Positions 22,825-35,365 are shown, numbered from the stretch's first letter. The stretch is DNA of 64,000 nucleotides from Litsea cubeba (GCA_012931725.1 CM022952.1:59659772-59723771), one strand, 5' to 3'. Made by a program: numbers and translations. The notes: generated by a model from the sequence alone, not told the origin.

Positions 22825-24513
22825 CACTACCAAAAAAATGACTTTTAGCGTCGAACTTTTTGCCGCGGCCAGTGTTTTTGTGGCTATTTCTTACTTGTTG
22901 CCACCGCCAATAGAGTTAGTGGCAACAAATCTCATTTTGCCTCGCCCGTCTCTACCCGTGACAAAACTTGTCGGAAAATTTTTTTTACTGACGAAAATTA
23001 GCGTCGGAAAATTTATCACCGACATTTAATATAAAACATCGGTAAAGGTTGGTAGATTTTTTACTTTTTTTTCAAAAAAAAAATAATTTTTACCGATGAA
23101 AATTTCTATTTTTTGCGACGAAAAATAATCGTCGGTAAATTTCCCAATTTTTTCCCTCTCCCGCCACCGAAACCCCTCTTTTCGCTCTCTCTCTTACGCG
23201 CTTCTCTCTCTCTCCGGCAAAGGTTATGTTTTATTGGCAAAATATTTGTGTCGCCGGCAAAGGATATATTTTTTGCCGGCGAAATACCTGTATCGCCGGC
23301 AAATGTCAATTTGCCAAATTTTGATAATTTATTTAACTTGAAAAATTATATTTTCATTATTTTTGTTTTGAAAGAATAAAAGTTAACTCGGGCCTTCAAA
23401 ATCAATTCAGCCCCAAAAATAACATTCCACACTGTGCCCGCCCCATTTTCCATTTCCCGCGCCCGCTCAAGTGCATATCATTTCCAGTTCCCTCGCCTCT
23501 TCTCAATCCCTCATCTCTTTGACCCTCTCTCGCCCAGCAATCCCTCAATCCCTTATCTCTTTGTCAGCCATCCCTCCATTTCCTTCTCCCTCACGACCTC
23601 AGCCCTCTCCTCCATCTCCCAGGAGACCTGCGCTCCTCCATCTCTCCAGGCGACCTACGCTCCTCCATCTCCCTCGCACGCAGACCTCGTCCATCTCTCT
23701 CACAACGGAACCAAGGCGCAGCACCATCACCTCCTCTCCCTCTCGATCTCGGCCTTCTCTTTCTCCATCTCGCAACCCCCTGCGCAGACCCATCTTAGAG
23801 GCAGCCACCCTCTCCAGTCTCTCTGATCTTCATCTCTCTCATGCCTGCGGACCGTCGCCCCTTCATTTGCGTCTGCAAAAATAGGAGACGAAAACAAAAT
23901 TTCGTCTGCAAAAATAAGGCGCCAACTTCATTTGCATTAGCGCCAATTATTGTAGCTCATTGGAGACGAACGTTTTTGTCACAATATATATATATATATA
24001 TTTTTACGACGAACGTAATTCGTCACCAATAAGGATAAGTTATGGAAGACAAACATATTTCATCACCAAAATAAGGCGCCAATTTCATTTACGTTGGCGC
24101 GAATTATTTTAGCTCATTGGAGACGAACATTTTTGTCACAAAATATAATTTGTTTTTGCGACGAACGTAATTCGTCACTAATAAGAATAAGTTATGGAAG
24201 ACGAAAATATTTCGTCACCGAAATAAGGCGCCAATTTCATTTGCGGTGGCGCCAATTTCATTCGTACTTGAGCCTATTCCTCTCTCACAAGTACTGTTTT
24301 GGAAAAACCTTTAAAATGAACAAAATGCCCCCCCCCCCCCCAAGCCCTAACGTCCATCCCGCCGCCCCCCCCCCCCCACCCCAACCCCAACCCCAATCCA
24401 ATGCCCCTTTTCCAAAACCCATTTCCTCCTTTGTCCCTCCATCTCTCCCGGTCTCTCTTTTCCAAAACCCTTTTCAAGAACCCATTTGGGAAAAGATCCA
24501 TAGTTTTTTTTCT
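22825..24513 (+). mobile_element. CACTA-type left end B with leader-like sequence
   Basis: Begins CACTACCAAAAAAATGAC and continues with TCG/CGG-containing subterminal words (GACGAAAAATAATCGTCGG at 23116-23134; GCCGGCAAAGGATATATT at 23254-23271). 23430-23830 is a pyrimidine-rich, leader-like stretch. 23915-24225 is a direct duplication. No right end and no transposase frame were identified. Open frames in the pyrimidine stretch are Ser/Pro-only and not convincing. Confidence 0.55.
23915..24225 (+). repeat. Direct duplication of about 158 bp
   Basis: Two tandem copies, each starting ATAAGGCGCCAA and containing AGCTCATTGGAGACGAAC and GACGAACGTAATTCGTCAC, with a TA microsatellite inside the first copy (23983-24001). 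These are probably subterminal repeats of the CACTA-type element. Confidence 0.85.
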
Positions 24514-25035
24514 CACTACAACATTCTGCACCTTTCTCGGCGCAATCATTAAATGCCGTGGAAAGTATAACTTTTACCAGTGAGGGAAAAGATAGAGTTT
24601 TCCCGGCGACAGATTTTCGCCGGTGTTAAAAACATCAACGTTTTCCCGACGTTTTGTATTTTTTGCCGGCAAATGTTAATATTTTCCTGGCATTTTATTT
24701 TTTTCGCCGGCAAAAGTTAATGTTTTTCCGGCATTTTGTTTTTTTTCGCCGGCAAATGTCAATGTTTACCCAAATTTCACCCATTCGCGCCTTTATTAAT
24801 TTTCTTCCGCCAATGTGTTTTCTCGCAAAACCCCTTCTGCGCATCTCTTTTCCCTTTGTAAGTCTCATCTCTTGCCTCCATCCCTCATCTTCCTCCACCA
24901 CTCCCACGCAAGCCATCTCCTCTCCTAGGCGCAGAAACCCCCTCTCCTCCATCTCTCAGGCGCAGAAACCCCCTCTCCTCCATCTCCCAGGCGACCTCAT
25001 CCCCCTCTCCCTCTGATCATCTCCATCTCACGATC
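24514..25035 (+). mobile_element. CACTA-type left end C, leading into captured gene sequence
   Basis: Begins CACTACAACATTCTGC and has repeated GCCGGCAAATGTTAAT / TTTCCGGCATTTTG words (24605-24760), then a pyrimidine-rich leader. It is interrupted at 25036 by the non-autonomous LTR element and resumes at 34850, where it runs into the beta-galactosidase exon. The right end was not found, so capture of the gene pieces by this element is an inference from position. Confidence 0.5.
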
Positions 25036-25531
25036 TGTGAGACCCCGACCCCCCAATCCCTCAGTTTAGCATTGTTTAATCGTGATTTAGCTTTTAAGCG
25101 AGATTTGATTTAGTTTGATCTTGTTTTTGAGTTTGACCAGATTTTTCCATAGACATTGAGATTTTGAGGACCGTTGACTTTGGTTTGACCCGGTCCATAT
25201 GATATGTATTTTTATGAGAAATTACTTCGGATTTCTAAAAACTATTGGTGTATTTTGACTCATTTTATTAAGTTTAACAACTTTCATGTTTTGACCATTT
25301 TGATTTGATGATCTAAAAATGCGTTTTTTCGAGAAAAAGGGCAAAATTGACTTTTCACACTAGACCTGTCCATGAAATTCGAAAATTTCAGAAATTGGGG
25401 AAAGTATACTTTTTGGAAAGTAGAAATTTCGCTGATCATTTTTGTCTTCTTCGTCGTTTTCGTTCGGGACACACAAATGCTAGTTTTGACCCTTGTAAGT
25501 TTGGGGCCCATGGGGCCCAGCCCATTTAGTC

Positions 25532-25540
25532 TTTATAAAG
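25532..25540 (+). promoter_or_regulatory. TATA box in 5' LTR
   Basis: TTTATAAAG in a GC-rich surround, conserved at the same place in the 3' LTR (about 31583-31591) and comparable to TTTATAAGTA at 42351 in the related LTR. Probable start of the U3/R boundary. Confidence 0.6.
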
Positions 25541-27467
25541 CCATGGGGCTCTTCTTCTCTTCCCCATTCTTTCATTTCCTGCAACAAGAGAGGGGTTAGG
25601 GTTTTCTCCAGCACTTCTCTCTCTCCTCTTGGAAACTCTTCTCCTTGGATGCTAAAGGGAGATTTGATCTCACCTTCTTCTTCCTCCCTCTCCAAGCTTT
25701 CCAAAAATGTCATTTGCAAGAGATTTGAGCTAGGAGAGACCACCTTTCCATGCATTTCTTCTTGGTTTGAGCTTCTATAAGGTGAGCAATGGATTTCTTT
25801 CTCCAAATCTTGGTTTTCCAAACTATTTAGAATGGTTTTGTTATTTATGCAATGGGTTTTCATGAAGATTGGGAAAATGGATTGGATTTCTAGGGTTTCT
25901 TTTGAGCTATTTTGGGGGTTTTGTGATTTGGAGCTTGAGGCTATAAGAGGACCATCATAGAGTGTTTTGCATCTTCTTTTAGACTTGAGGCAAGTGAATA
26001 CTCCACTTAATATGATAATTTCATGTTTAAGTTTCATTTCATGTTTTCTTCCTATGTTATTATCTCTTCATGACTCATAGATTTGTTTTGGACAAATGGG
26101 GAAATGTTATGCTTGATTTCCTCTTATGTCATTGCTTTACAATGTGTTGAAAGTTGGTTCTCACTTTGATCATTTTGAAACTTAGTTTTATGTTAAGTGT
26201 TTGGGTTCAAAGAAAAGGGGGAAAACTTTGATTTAAAAGTGTTGTGTTTGGGCCAATTAGAATGATTTATGGATGGTTTTGATGAGTTGAAGAGGTCAAG
26301 GAAGGGCCTAATTGATCTTAGAAATTTGCTTGAAAGAAAAGAATGAAAAAGATTCAAGAAAATGCAAAGAAATGGGAAAACCTGCACTGTCGAGCTGGAC
26401 TGGGCAGGCCCAGTCCGCTCGAGCGACCCACTGGGCCGCTCGAGCGGACCAGCCTCTGCCTGGCCCTCGCTCGAGCGACCCAGACACTGTCTGGGCTCCG
26501 CTCGAGCGGACCTGGGTTCGCTCGAGCGAGGCCCAGCTCAGCCTGGGGTCTGGCTCGGGCCCGAGTTTGGAGATTATTGTGGGCCTGATTTCAGGGCTTC
26601 CTTGGGCCTGATTCAAGTCAGTTTTTGAGCCATTATAAGACCTGATATTGGGCCATTTCAGGGCCTGACATTGGGCTGTTTTAAAGATTGTTTTGTGGGC
26701 CTGTTCAGGTTAATTTTGGACTGTGTTAAAAATTTGTTTTGTTGGCCTGTTCAGGTTAGTTTTGGGCTGTGTTTAAAATCTGTTTTGTGGGCCTGGTTCA
26801 GGTTAGTCTTGGGCTGTTTTTAAAGTTTGTTTAGTGGTCCATTCAAAGTTAGTTTTGGACTGTTTTAAGGATTGTTTCGAGCCATGTTTAAAGGGCTGCT
26901 TTGGGTTAAATGAGTAGACTGTTTGGGCTTGGTTTAAGGCCAGCTATGGGCCTGTTTTTAAGAGTTTTGACATTACTTTTGATACTTGGAAATTCGTGAA
27001 ATGGGAATGATGTGAGAATGAGTGTATGTGAAATTACCCGGGAATCGTTCGAGTCTCAATGCGCACTTTATCATTTAAATATTATGGATTTTCATTGGCA
27101 TCAAACGCACTTTTTATTAATCAATGTTTTAAAGGTTAAATGTGCATTGAGATGGTTCCTTGGCAAGGCATTAAGTCATTCTCCACTATCCATTCCATTT
27201 CAAGTCAGAACATGTATTTGTATTTGTATTTGTATTCTTGGGTAAACTAATTTAAATAGCATCGGTGATTTGTTATAAAATCATGTGGTTTCCCATGTTC
27301 GAAAGGGTTGATCGTATGATTTTATACAAATCACTTTGATGTGTATTTGAACGGTTACCATGGATATTTGTATGTTTTCTCCGATTCGATTTGAAAAGAG
27401 ATTGGAGTATGTTCGTCACATTCGGGATTTCTTCGATGAGACTATTGTTTTGATAAGGCTAGTATTT

Positions 27468-27612
27468 GAAAATAAAAACCTCGAGGCAAGACGGGGCCAG
27501 AGCTTTGTAGTGCGAGCCCATGAGCCAAAGAGGCTATGATTTCGAAAATAAAACCTCGAGGCAAGACGGGGCCAGAGCTATGTGGTGAGAGCCCCTGAGC
27601 CAAAGGGATTAG
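27468..27612 (+). repeat. Two-copy 76-bp tandem repeat in LTR
   Basis: Each copy runs from GAAAATAAAA through CCTCGAGGCAAGACGGGGCC to 'GAGCCAAAG'. It is repeated identically in the 3' LTR at about 33527-33672. Confidence 0.9.
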
Positions 27613-28794
27613 TATTATGGTTTGATTCGTATCGGTTTGAGTTTTGAAAACTAAAGGCACCACTAGGCTTAGGTCACCTTGTCGGGCTGATCACCCGGCT
27701 TGGGATCTTTAATTTGTTCGCCAACTGCAGCTTGGATTCTGTCTGTACTGACCATGGCAACGGTTTTATCTGCCGGTCCCATTTGTATGGCTACGGTTCT
27801 GATCCAATTTCTAGTACCACGTTCAGTGGCTACGTTCTGTGTGCTCTTGTTACTTCGGTAATAGGAGAATTTAGCTATGTGTGGTTGCCAGTGTTTTATC
27901 TGCATATTACTTTATTTTTATGATTCTTGTGGGTTATACTCTTATGCGTTGATTTGGTTAACGTTTACGATATCGATCATTTATCATACTGTCGCTATTA
28001 CTCAGGATTTGAAATGTATTTCCGACTATTAAATGTTTTATTAGACTGTTATCTTTTCGAGATATTTATGCTTCAGAGACTGTTCCTTTATTTGTTTTGA
28101 TACTTATGTTCGGCCTTTCGATCGTTTTAGCATGCTTTATTGTCATTATTGTTTAGACTATTTATTCGGTTTTACGATGATTTCATCAGGTTTCACGAAT
28201 GCTCTTTTGTTCATATTATTTGTTTATTTGCTTGCCAGACCGTCGTGTCTGACCCTTGTTGTTTGGTGCCAGTTTCTTCTCTTTCTGGTTTTAGGTGTTT
28301 GATCAGAGGAGGCGGTGGGACCGCCGGTCTGACGTGAGAGGCTGCCCACTGATATCGTCATGATGTCAAGTTTGGCACCGGAGTTCGTATCTAACACTTG
28401 GGGTAGTATTTTGTCTAGTTGGATATTTTGTATGGCTATGTTAGCCTTTTTCTTTGGGTTTGTAATTAAGACATTTGTTAATTGTAATTTGAACATGGGA
28501 ATTAATTAGTCTTGTTACTACCAGCTCAGTGTGTTCTGATATATGATTTATGCCAGTCTGCTTATATGATGGCTTTATGGAATTGGTTGCGTGCGACACG
28601 GAACCCGATGGCCACGGATTCCGGGTCGTAACACCATGTGTAGCTTCCGCGAAAATATACTCTGATCGTGATGGAATTTGTTTATCCTCATTCACGCGGA
28701 TCTTGGGAAACGTAACAAAAGTTTCAAATTATCCCAAAATTTCGCACTCCGGGATCGGTCCACTGCAGGGCCCGGTTTCGGGGTGTGACAGGTT

Positions 28795-28806
28795 TGGTAT
28801 CAGAGC
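28795..28806 (+). other. Primer binding site (initiator Met tRNA)
   Basis: TGGTATCAGAGC, complementary to the 3' end of plant initiator methionine tRNA, four bases after the 5' LTR. This is the minus-strand priming site. Confidence 0.92.
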
Positions 28807-31069
28807 TGGTTAGTTTCTAGGAAATAAAATACTCTAGAGACATTAAAACGTGTGGTGAGGATTCGTTAGATTGTGTCGATTTGTTTTCTCGTGTCTTTGT
28901 TTCTTTGGATTTGAGTCGGCTTTTCTTTCAGATCGGGAGACTTTGTTTGTCTTTTCTTGTAGTTTTGTTGTTAGGAGATTTGGATGACCAAATTTCCTCC
29001 TTAGTGGTGGAGAATTTAAAGTTTCCATACTCTTGTTCGGTGTCTTTTGTCTGTGCTTGTGTCGGAGACTGAGAACCCTGTGAACTTAGTATGTTGTTTT
29101 CGGAGAACATCAGCAGACTTTCAGCCTTCAGCATCTTCAATGTGATTATTGAGAGAAGACTTGTGCGTTTGCCCGTCAGAGTTGGACTCGAGCAGTAGTT
29201 GAAGATCCCCTTTCAGCTAATCAAGGATTGTCATGCAGCGTACTAAGGTAAGTAAAGGTAGATTTTGGGTGAACTCAAACCACCTTTCCAAGATGAAGGA
29301 CTGCAAAAAGGCATATCAGCTATTGATTCTATGAAGAGAGAAGTGATTCTTAGTTAGTAAGACTAGAAGTTAGTGCCAGAAACTCAGGGATTTCCCGGAT
29401 TCGACGAGCCTTGTCATGGATTTGGCTGAGAATTTTCAGGACTTGTAGCTTAGCCAGTGTAGTTTTCAGAGGCAATACCAAGTGGATGGTTCGTTGTGGT
29501 CAAGATAATTTTCGGCAGCAGTGGAAACGTTGTGAGTTTTAGCGACTTACAGGGTATTGGATTGGACAGCATGCAGATGCAAGGGAATGCCTTAGTTTTG
29601 GAGATGTCTCTCTTCTTAGTAAGAATGATTTTCATAATGTTTTCATCTTTGCTATGTTTTCCTTAATGTCTATGATTTAACCGTGTGGTGTTTAAACAAT
29701 GAATTTATGTTTCTTCTTTAAGGTTTATTTTGAAATAAAACTATGTTATTACACTCTTTTCATGAGTCACATGATTTTTGTTTTCATAAGGTTTTGTGTT
29801 TCGAATTTCTGTTTAATCTTCTTAAGATATTATTCTACAATGACCTTAGAATTTCGCTTTTGTTTTAATTTTCTTAAATGTTGACACTTACATTTCAAAA
29901 CCTTGACGATTTTGAGATTTTATACATGTTTGGTTGGAAATGGATTTCAATAAAACTTAAGGTATGGTCATACTACATGAATTTGATTTATTTTTGAAAA
30001 TCCTAATTTGAGGTTGTTGAGTATTTCAATGATTTGCTGGGTTATGAAAATATGAATTTCAAAACGAATAATGTTGTTTCATGTTCAAACTTTGATAAAC
30101 TTTCTTTATTAAGTTTTATTTGATAATTTGGAAGTTCAGCTTCTACTACGTTTTAAAATGATGAGATTTAGCTAAGTAATTATTTTAGTCCCTATGTTTA
30201 AAATTTTAAGGGTTGTTTGGCATCGAATGGAAGGAGTTGTATTAGTTATGGCTGGAGTTTGGTAGTATGTGAATTGAAGGGTTGATGGATGTCAGGAAAT
30301 ATATTGGTTCAGCTGGAGATAAAGTTGGATCTGCGAGAGAATCAACATCATTCAAGACTTGAATTGAAAGTTTCCATTCTTCAGGGATTGATGCCAGCCA
30401 GGCAGGTCTATTTTGTTGATAACACCGTATCAGGTAAGAGATCAAGAGCAGCAAGTAGATAGAATCAGATGTGGGCAAGAATTCAAAGTACATCACAGAA
30501 GGATTAGAATTTGGAGATTGTGATTTCATAACGAAGGAGGATTGACGATATTCTTGGAGGCCAGAAGCTGATGATGCATTTGAGGAACACAGTAGAGCAA
30601 ACATATGAATTCCAGAATTTTTCGGGATGAGGTTTTTTTTTCAGTGAAAACATGTCTACGATCACACCTTCATGCAAGCATCGGAAGCACCGTGTACAGC
30701 TTTGAAGGATTTAAGGCACATGATTCCAAAGTATTAGAAAGAGGCAGAACTTACAGTTCTTTGGACCGACAGTCGCTGATGAGATAAGCAAAGGAAATGA
30801 TCCAGTGCAGGAACTACAGATGACACCAGGGATGACTAGAAGGATTATTGAACTCTAGTTTGGTCAGAGGAGTATGTCTTGAACAGATATGTGAAACAGT
30901 GTGAAGCCTTCAACCGAGTCAGAATGTGGTTGACCGTGCATCTCAACGTCGGGTTTGATCAGAGAGTCTCTCAGTTGCCGAGGTCTAGCATAGGGTGTCA
31001 GTGTTTTCTTTTGTCTTTTGGATTTTTGATTTTATGTGGTTTAGACCATTTGGAGGACCAAATGGGTTC
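28807..31069 (+). other. Non-coding internal region of the LARD-type element
   Basis: No frame longer than about 120 codons and no retroviral motif on either strand. The first 300 bp are collinear with 39102-39400 in the second Tekay-like element. Near both ends there is a TTTGG...CCAAA inverted repeat beside a G-rich 'AGTGGNGGAG' stretch (28980-29010 and 31048-31083). Confidence 0.8.
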
Positions 31070-31083
31070 TAAGGGGGGGAGGA
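31070..31083 (+). other. Polypurine tract
   Basis: TAAGGGGGGGAGGA followed by TG of the 3' LTR; the plus-strand primer. The related element has AGTGGGGGAGGA at the same place (41645-41656). Confidence 0.85.
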
Positions 31084-34000
31084 TGTGAGACCCCGACCCC
31101 CAATCCCTCAGTTTAGCATTGTTTAATCATGATTTAGCTTTTAAGCGAGATTTTATTTAGTTTGATCTTGTTTTTGAGTTTGACTAGATTTTTCCTTAGC
31201 CTTTGAGATTTTGAGGACCGTTGACTTTGGTTTGACCCGGTATATACGATATGTATTTTTATGAGAAATTACTTCGGATTTCTAAAAATTATGAATTTGG
31301 TGTATTTTGACTCATTTTATTAAGTTTAACAACTTTCATGTTTTGACCATTTTGATTTGATGATCAGAAAATGCGTTTTTCGAGAAAAAGGGCAAAATTG
31401 ACTTTTCACAATAGACCTGTCCATGAATTTCGAAAATTTCAGAAATTGGGGAAAGTATACTTTTTGGAAAGTAGAAATTTCGCTGATCATTTTTGTCTTC
31501 TTCGTCGTTTTCGTTCGGGACCCATAAATGCTAGTTTTGACCCTTGTAAGTTTGGGGCCCATGGGGCCCAGCCCATTTAGTCTTTATAAAGCCATGGGGC
31601 TCTTCTTCTCTTCCCCATTCTTTCATTTCCTGCAACAAGAGAGGGGTTAGGGTTTTCTCCAGCACTTCTCTCTCTCCTCTTGGAAACTCTTCTCCTTGGA
31701 TGCTAAAGGGAGATTTGATCTCACCTTCTTCTTCCTCCCTCTCCAAGCTTTCCAAAAATGTCATTTGCAAGAGATTTGAGCTAGGAGAGACCACCTTTCC
31801 ATGCATTTCTTCTTGGTTTGAGCTTCTATAAGGTGAGCAATGGATTTCTTTCTCCAAATCTTGGTTTTCCAAACTATTTAGAATGGTTTTGTTATTTATG
31901 CAATGGGTTTTCATGAAGATTGGAAAATGGATTGGATTTCTAGGGTTTCTTTTGAGCTATTTTGGGGGTTTTGTGATTTGGAGCTTGAGGCTATAAGAGG
32001 ACCATCATAGAGTGTTTTGCATCTTCTTTTAGACTTGAGGCAAGTGAATACTCCACTTAATATGATAATTTCATGTTTAAGTTTCATTTCATGTTTTCTT
32101 CCCATGTTATTATCTCTTCATGACTCATAGATTTGTTTTGGACAAATGGGGAAATGTTATGCTTGATTTCCTCTTATGTCATTGCTTTACAATGTGTTGA
32201 AAGTTGGTTCTCACTTTGATCATTTTGAAACTTAGTTTTATGTTAAGTGTTTGGGTTCAAAAGAAAAGGGGGAAAACTTTGATTTAAAAGTGTTGTGTTT
32301 GGGCCAATTAGAATGATTTATGGATGGTTTTGATGAGTTGAAGAGGTCAAGGAAGGGCCTAATTGATCTTAGAAATTTGCTTGAAAGAAAAGAATGAAAA
32401 AGATTCAAGAAAAATGCAAAGAAATGGGAAAACCTGCACTGTCGAGCTGGACTGGGCAGGCCCAGTCCGCTCGAGCGACCCACTGGGCCGCTCGAGCGGA
32501 CCAGGCTCTGCCTGGCCCTCGCTCGAGCGACCCAGTACACTGTCTGGGCTCCGCTCGAGCGGACCTGGGTTCGCTCGAGCGAGGCCCAGCTCAGCCTGGG
32601 GTCTGGCTCGGGCCCGAGTTTGGAGATTATTGTGGGCCTGATTTCAGGGCTTCCTTGGGCCTGATTCAAGTCAGTTTTTGAGCCATTATAAGACCTGATA
32701 TTGGGCCATTTCAGGGCCTGACATTGGGCTGTTTTAAAGATTGTTTTGTGGGCCTGTTCAGGTTAATTTTGGACTGTGTTAAAAATTTGTTTTGTTGGCC
32801 TGTTCAGGTTAGTTTTGGGCTGTGTTTAAAATCTGTTTTGTGGGCCTGGTTCAGGTTAGTCTTGAGCTGTTTTTAAAGATATGTTTTGTGGGCCATTCAA
32901 AGTTAGTTTTGGATTGTTTTAAGGATTGTTTTGAGCCATGTTTAAAGGGCTATTTTGGGTTAAATGAGTAGACTGTTTGTGCTTGGTTTAAGGCCAGCTA
33001 TGGGCCTGTTTTTAAGAGTTTTGACATTACTTTTGATACTTGGAAATTTGTGAAATGGGAATGATGTGAGAATGAGTGTATGTGAAATTACCCGGGAATC
33101 GTTCGAGTCTCAATGCGCACTTTATCATTTAAATATTATGGATTTTCATTGGCATCAAACGCACTTTTTATTAATCAATGTTTAAAGATTAAATGTGCAT
33201 TGAGATGGTTCCTTGGCAAGGCATTAAGTCATTCTCCACTATCCATTCCATTTCAAGTCAGAACATGTATTTGTATTTGTATTTGTATTTGTATTCTTGG
33301 GTAAACTAATTTAAATAGCATCGGTGATTTGTTATAAAATCATGTGGTTTCCCATGTTCGAAAGGGTTGATCGTATGATTTTATACAAATCACTTTGATT
33401 TGTATTTGAACGGTTTACCATGGATATTTGTATGTTTTCTCCGATTCGATTTGAAAGAGATTGGAGTATGTTCGTCACATTCGGGATTTCTTTGATGAGA
33501 CTATTGTTTTGATAAGGCTAGTATTTGAAAATAAAAACCTCGAGGCAAGACGGGGCCAGAGCTTTGTAGTGCGAGCCCATGAGCCAAAGAGGCTATGATT
33601 TCGAAAATAAAACCTCGAGGCAAGACGGGGCCAGAGCTATGTGGTGAGAGCCCCTGAGCCAAAGGGATTAGTATTATGGTTTGATTCGTATCGGTTTGAG
33701 TTTTGAAAACTAAAGGCACCACTAGGCTTAGGTCACCTTGTCGGGCTGATCACCCGGCTTGGGATCTTTAATTTGTTCGCCAGCTGCAGCTTGGATTCTG
33801 TCTGTACTGACCATGGCAACGGTTTTATCTGCCGGTCCCATTTGTATGGCTACGGTTCTGATCCTATTTCTAGTACCACGTTCAGTGGCTACGTTCTGTG
33901 TGCTCTTGTTACTTCGGTAATAGGAGAATTTAGCTATGTGTGGTTGCCAGTGTTTTATCTGCATATTACTTTATTTTTATGATTCTTGTGGGTTATACTC

Positions 34001-34849
34001 TTATGCGTTGATTTGGTTAACGTTTACGATATCGATCATTTATCATACTGTCGCTATTACTCAGGATTTGAAATGTATTTCCGACTATTAAATGTTTTAT
34101 TAGACTGTTATCTTTTCGAGATATTTATGCTTTAGAGACTGTTCCTTTATTTGTTTTGATACTTATGTTCGGCCTTTCGATCGTTTTAGCATGCTTTATT
34201 GTCATTATTGTTTAGACTATTTATTCGGTTTTACGATGACTTCATCAGGTTTCACGAATGCTCTTTTGTTCATATTATTTGTTTATTTGCTTGCCAGACC
34301 GTCGTGTCTGACCCTTTTTGTTTGGTGCCAGTTTCTTCTCTTTCTGATTTTAGGTGTTTGATCAGAGGAGGTGGTGGGACCGCCGGTCTGACGTGAGAGG
34401 CTGCCCACTGATATCGTCCTGATGTCAAGTTTGGCACCGGAGTTCGTATCTAACTCTTGGGGCAGTATTCTGTCTAGTTGGATATTTTGTATGGCTATGT
34501 TAGCCTTTTTCTTTGGGTTTGTAATTAAGACATTTGTTAATTGTAATTTGAACTTGGGAATTAATTAGTCTTGTTACTACCAGCTCAGTGTGTTCTGATA
34601 TATGATTTATGCCAGTCTGCTTATATGATGGCTTTATGGAATTGGTTGCGTGCGACACGGAACCCGATGGCCACGGATTCCGGGTCGTAACACCATGTGT
34701 AGCTTCCGCGAAAATATACTCTGATCGTGATGGAATTTGTTTATCCTCATTCACGCGGATCTTGGAAAACGTAACAAAAGTTTCAAATTATCCCAAAATT
34801 TCACACTCCGGGATCGGTCCACTGCAGGGCCCGGTTTCGGGGCGTGACA
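31084..34849 (+). repeat. 3' LTR of the LARD-type element
   Basis: 3766 bp, near-identical to the 5' LTR. By eye the differences are single bases, a few one-base indels and an extra TATTTG unit near 33290. It carries the same TATA box, CTCGAG cluster (32466-32590) and 76-bp repeats. Confidence 0.93.
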
Positions 34850-35365
34850 CGATCCCTCTCATCACCTGCACAGACCTGCCCAGCAACCCCCCATCTCTAT
34901 CTCCATATTCTTCCTCCCTGCACAGACCTCTCCATCACCATTCCTCTCACATGCCTCACCTTTTCTACGCCTGTCTTTCCATTACCGACCCATCTCACAG
35001 CCTCCCCTGCCATCAAACATCTCCATCACCCATCTCGGTCTCTCCTCTATCCCCATCAGCTGAGGCCGATCCATGCAACCCATTCTCCTTCTCCTACCAT
35101 ATTCATCAGAAAATCACCCCATCCCTCACCTCTGCGTCTCCCTCGGCATCTCTCTCGGTGTGCCACCTCCTCTGTCTCTCCAGCATCTCCCAGGTACAAA
35201 TATTTTAGGGCTTTATAGATTTCCTTATCGTAGAACGGAGAGAATCGCCTCGCCGGAGAAGAAGGGCGAGTTTTTGTTGCTCTCCTCGTCAGACTTGGGC
35301 GAATCCTCGTCAGATTTGGGCGGGTATCTTTGTTGCAGAACAAAGGCAGAGAAAAGGAGAAGAAG
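34850..35365 (+). other. Pyrimidine-rich leader continuing from 25035
   Basis: This is the other half of the sequence split by the LARD-type element. It is C/T-rich ('CCCATCTC', 'CTCTCC' words), matching the composition of 24880-25035, and joins directly to the ATG at 35366. It reads like a 5' untranslated leader. The frame 34844-35218 over it is Ser/Pro/His-only and not credible. Confidence 0.6.

Larger units (their letters stand above)
25036..28790 (+). repeat. 5' LTR of the LARD-type element
   Basis: 3755 bp. TATA-like TTTATAAAG at 25532-25540, about 500 bp in. A cluster of CTCGAG-centred palindromes lies at 26410-26535. There are tandem units of about 60 bp ('GTGGGCCTGTTCAGGTTA') at 26660-26900, a short TATTTG microsatellite near 27210-27235 and a two-copy 76-bp repeat at 27468-27612. 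Non-coding. Confidence 0.93.
25036..34849 (+). mobile_element. Complete non-autonomous Tekay-like LTR element (LARD-type)
   Basis: Two long LTRs (25036-28790 and 31084-34849) both start TGTGAGACCCCGACC and end GTGACA. Target duplication CGATC lies at 25031-25035 and 34850-34854. A Met-initiator primer site is at 28795 and a G-rich polypurine tract ends at 31083. The 2293-bp internal region has no gag or pol, so it must be moved by another element's proteins. The LTRs agree over almost all positions I compared by eye, which implies a recent insertion. Large LTRs, the 'GACCCCGACC' start and the primer site fit the Del/Tekay chromovirus lineage, but without pol the lineage is inferred. Confidence 0.93.

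Noticed and set aside
23434..23884. Ser/Pro-rich open frames in the CACTA-type leader
   Set aside because: Pyrimidine-rich repeat composition, overlapping frames, no domain.
26308..26628. Overlapping open frames on both strands in the LTR
   Set aside because: They fall on the palindromic CTCGAG cluster and are mirrored on both strands, as expected for self-complementary sequence.
34609..35208. 199-codon plus-strand frame
   Set aside because: It runs across the 3' LTR end and the insertion junction into pyrimidine-rich leader, so it cannot be an ancestral gene.
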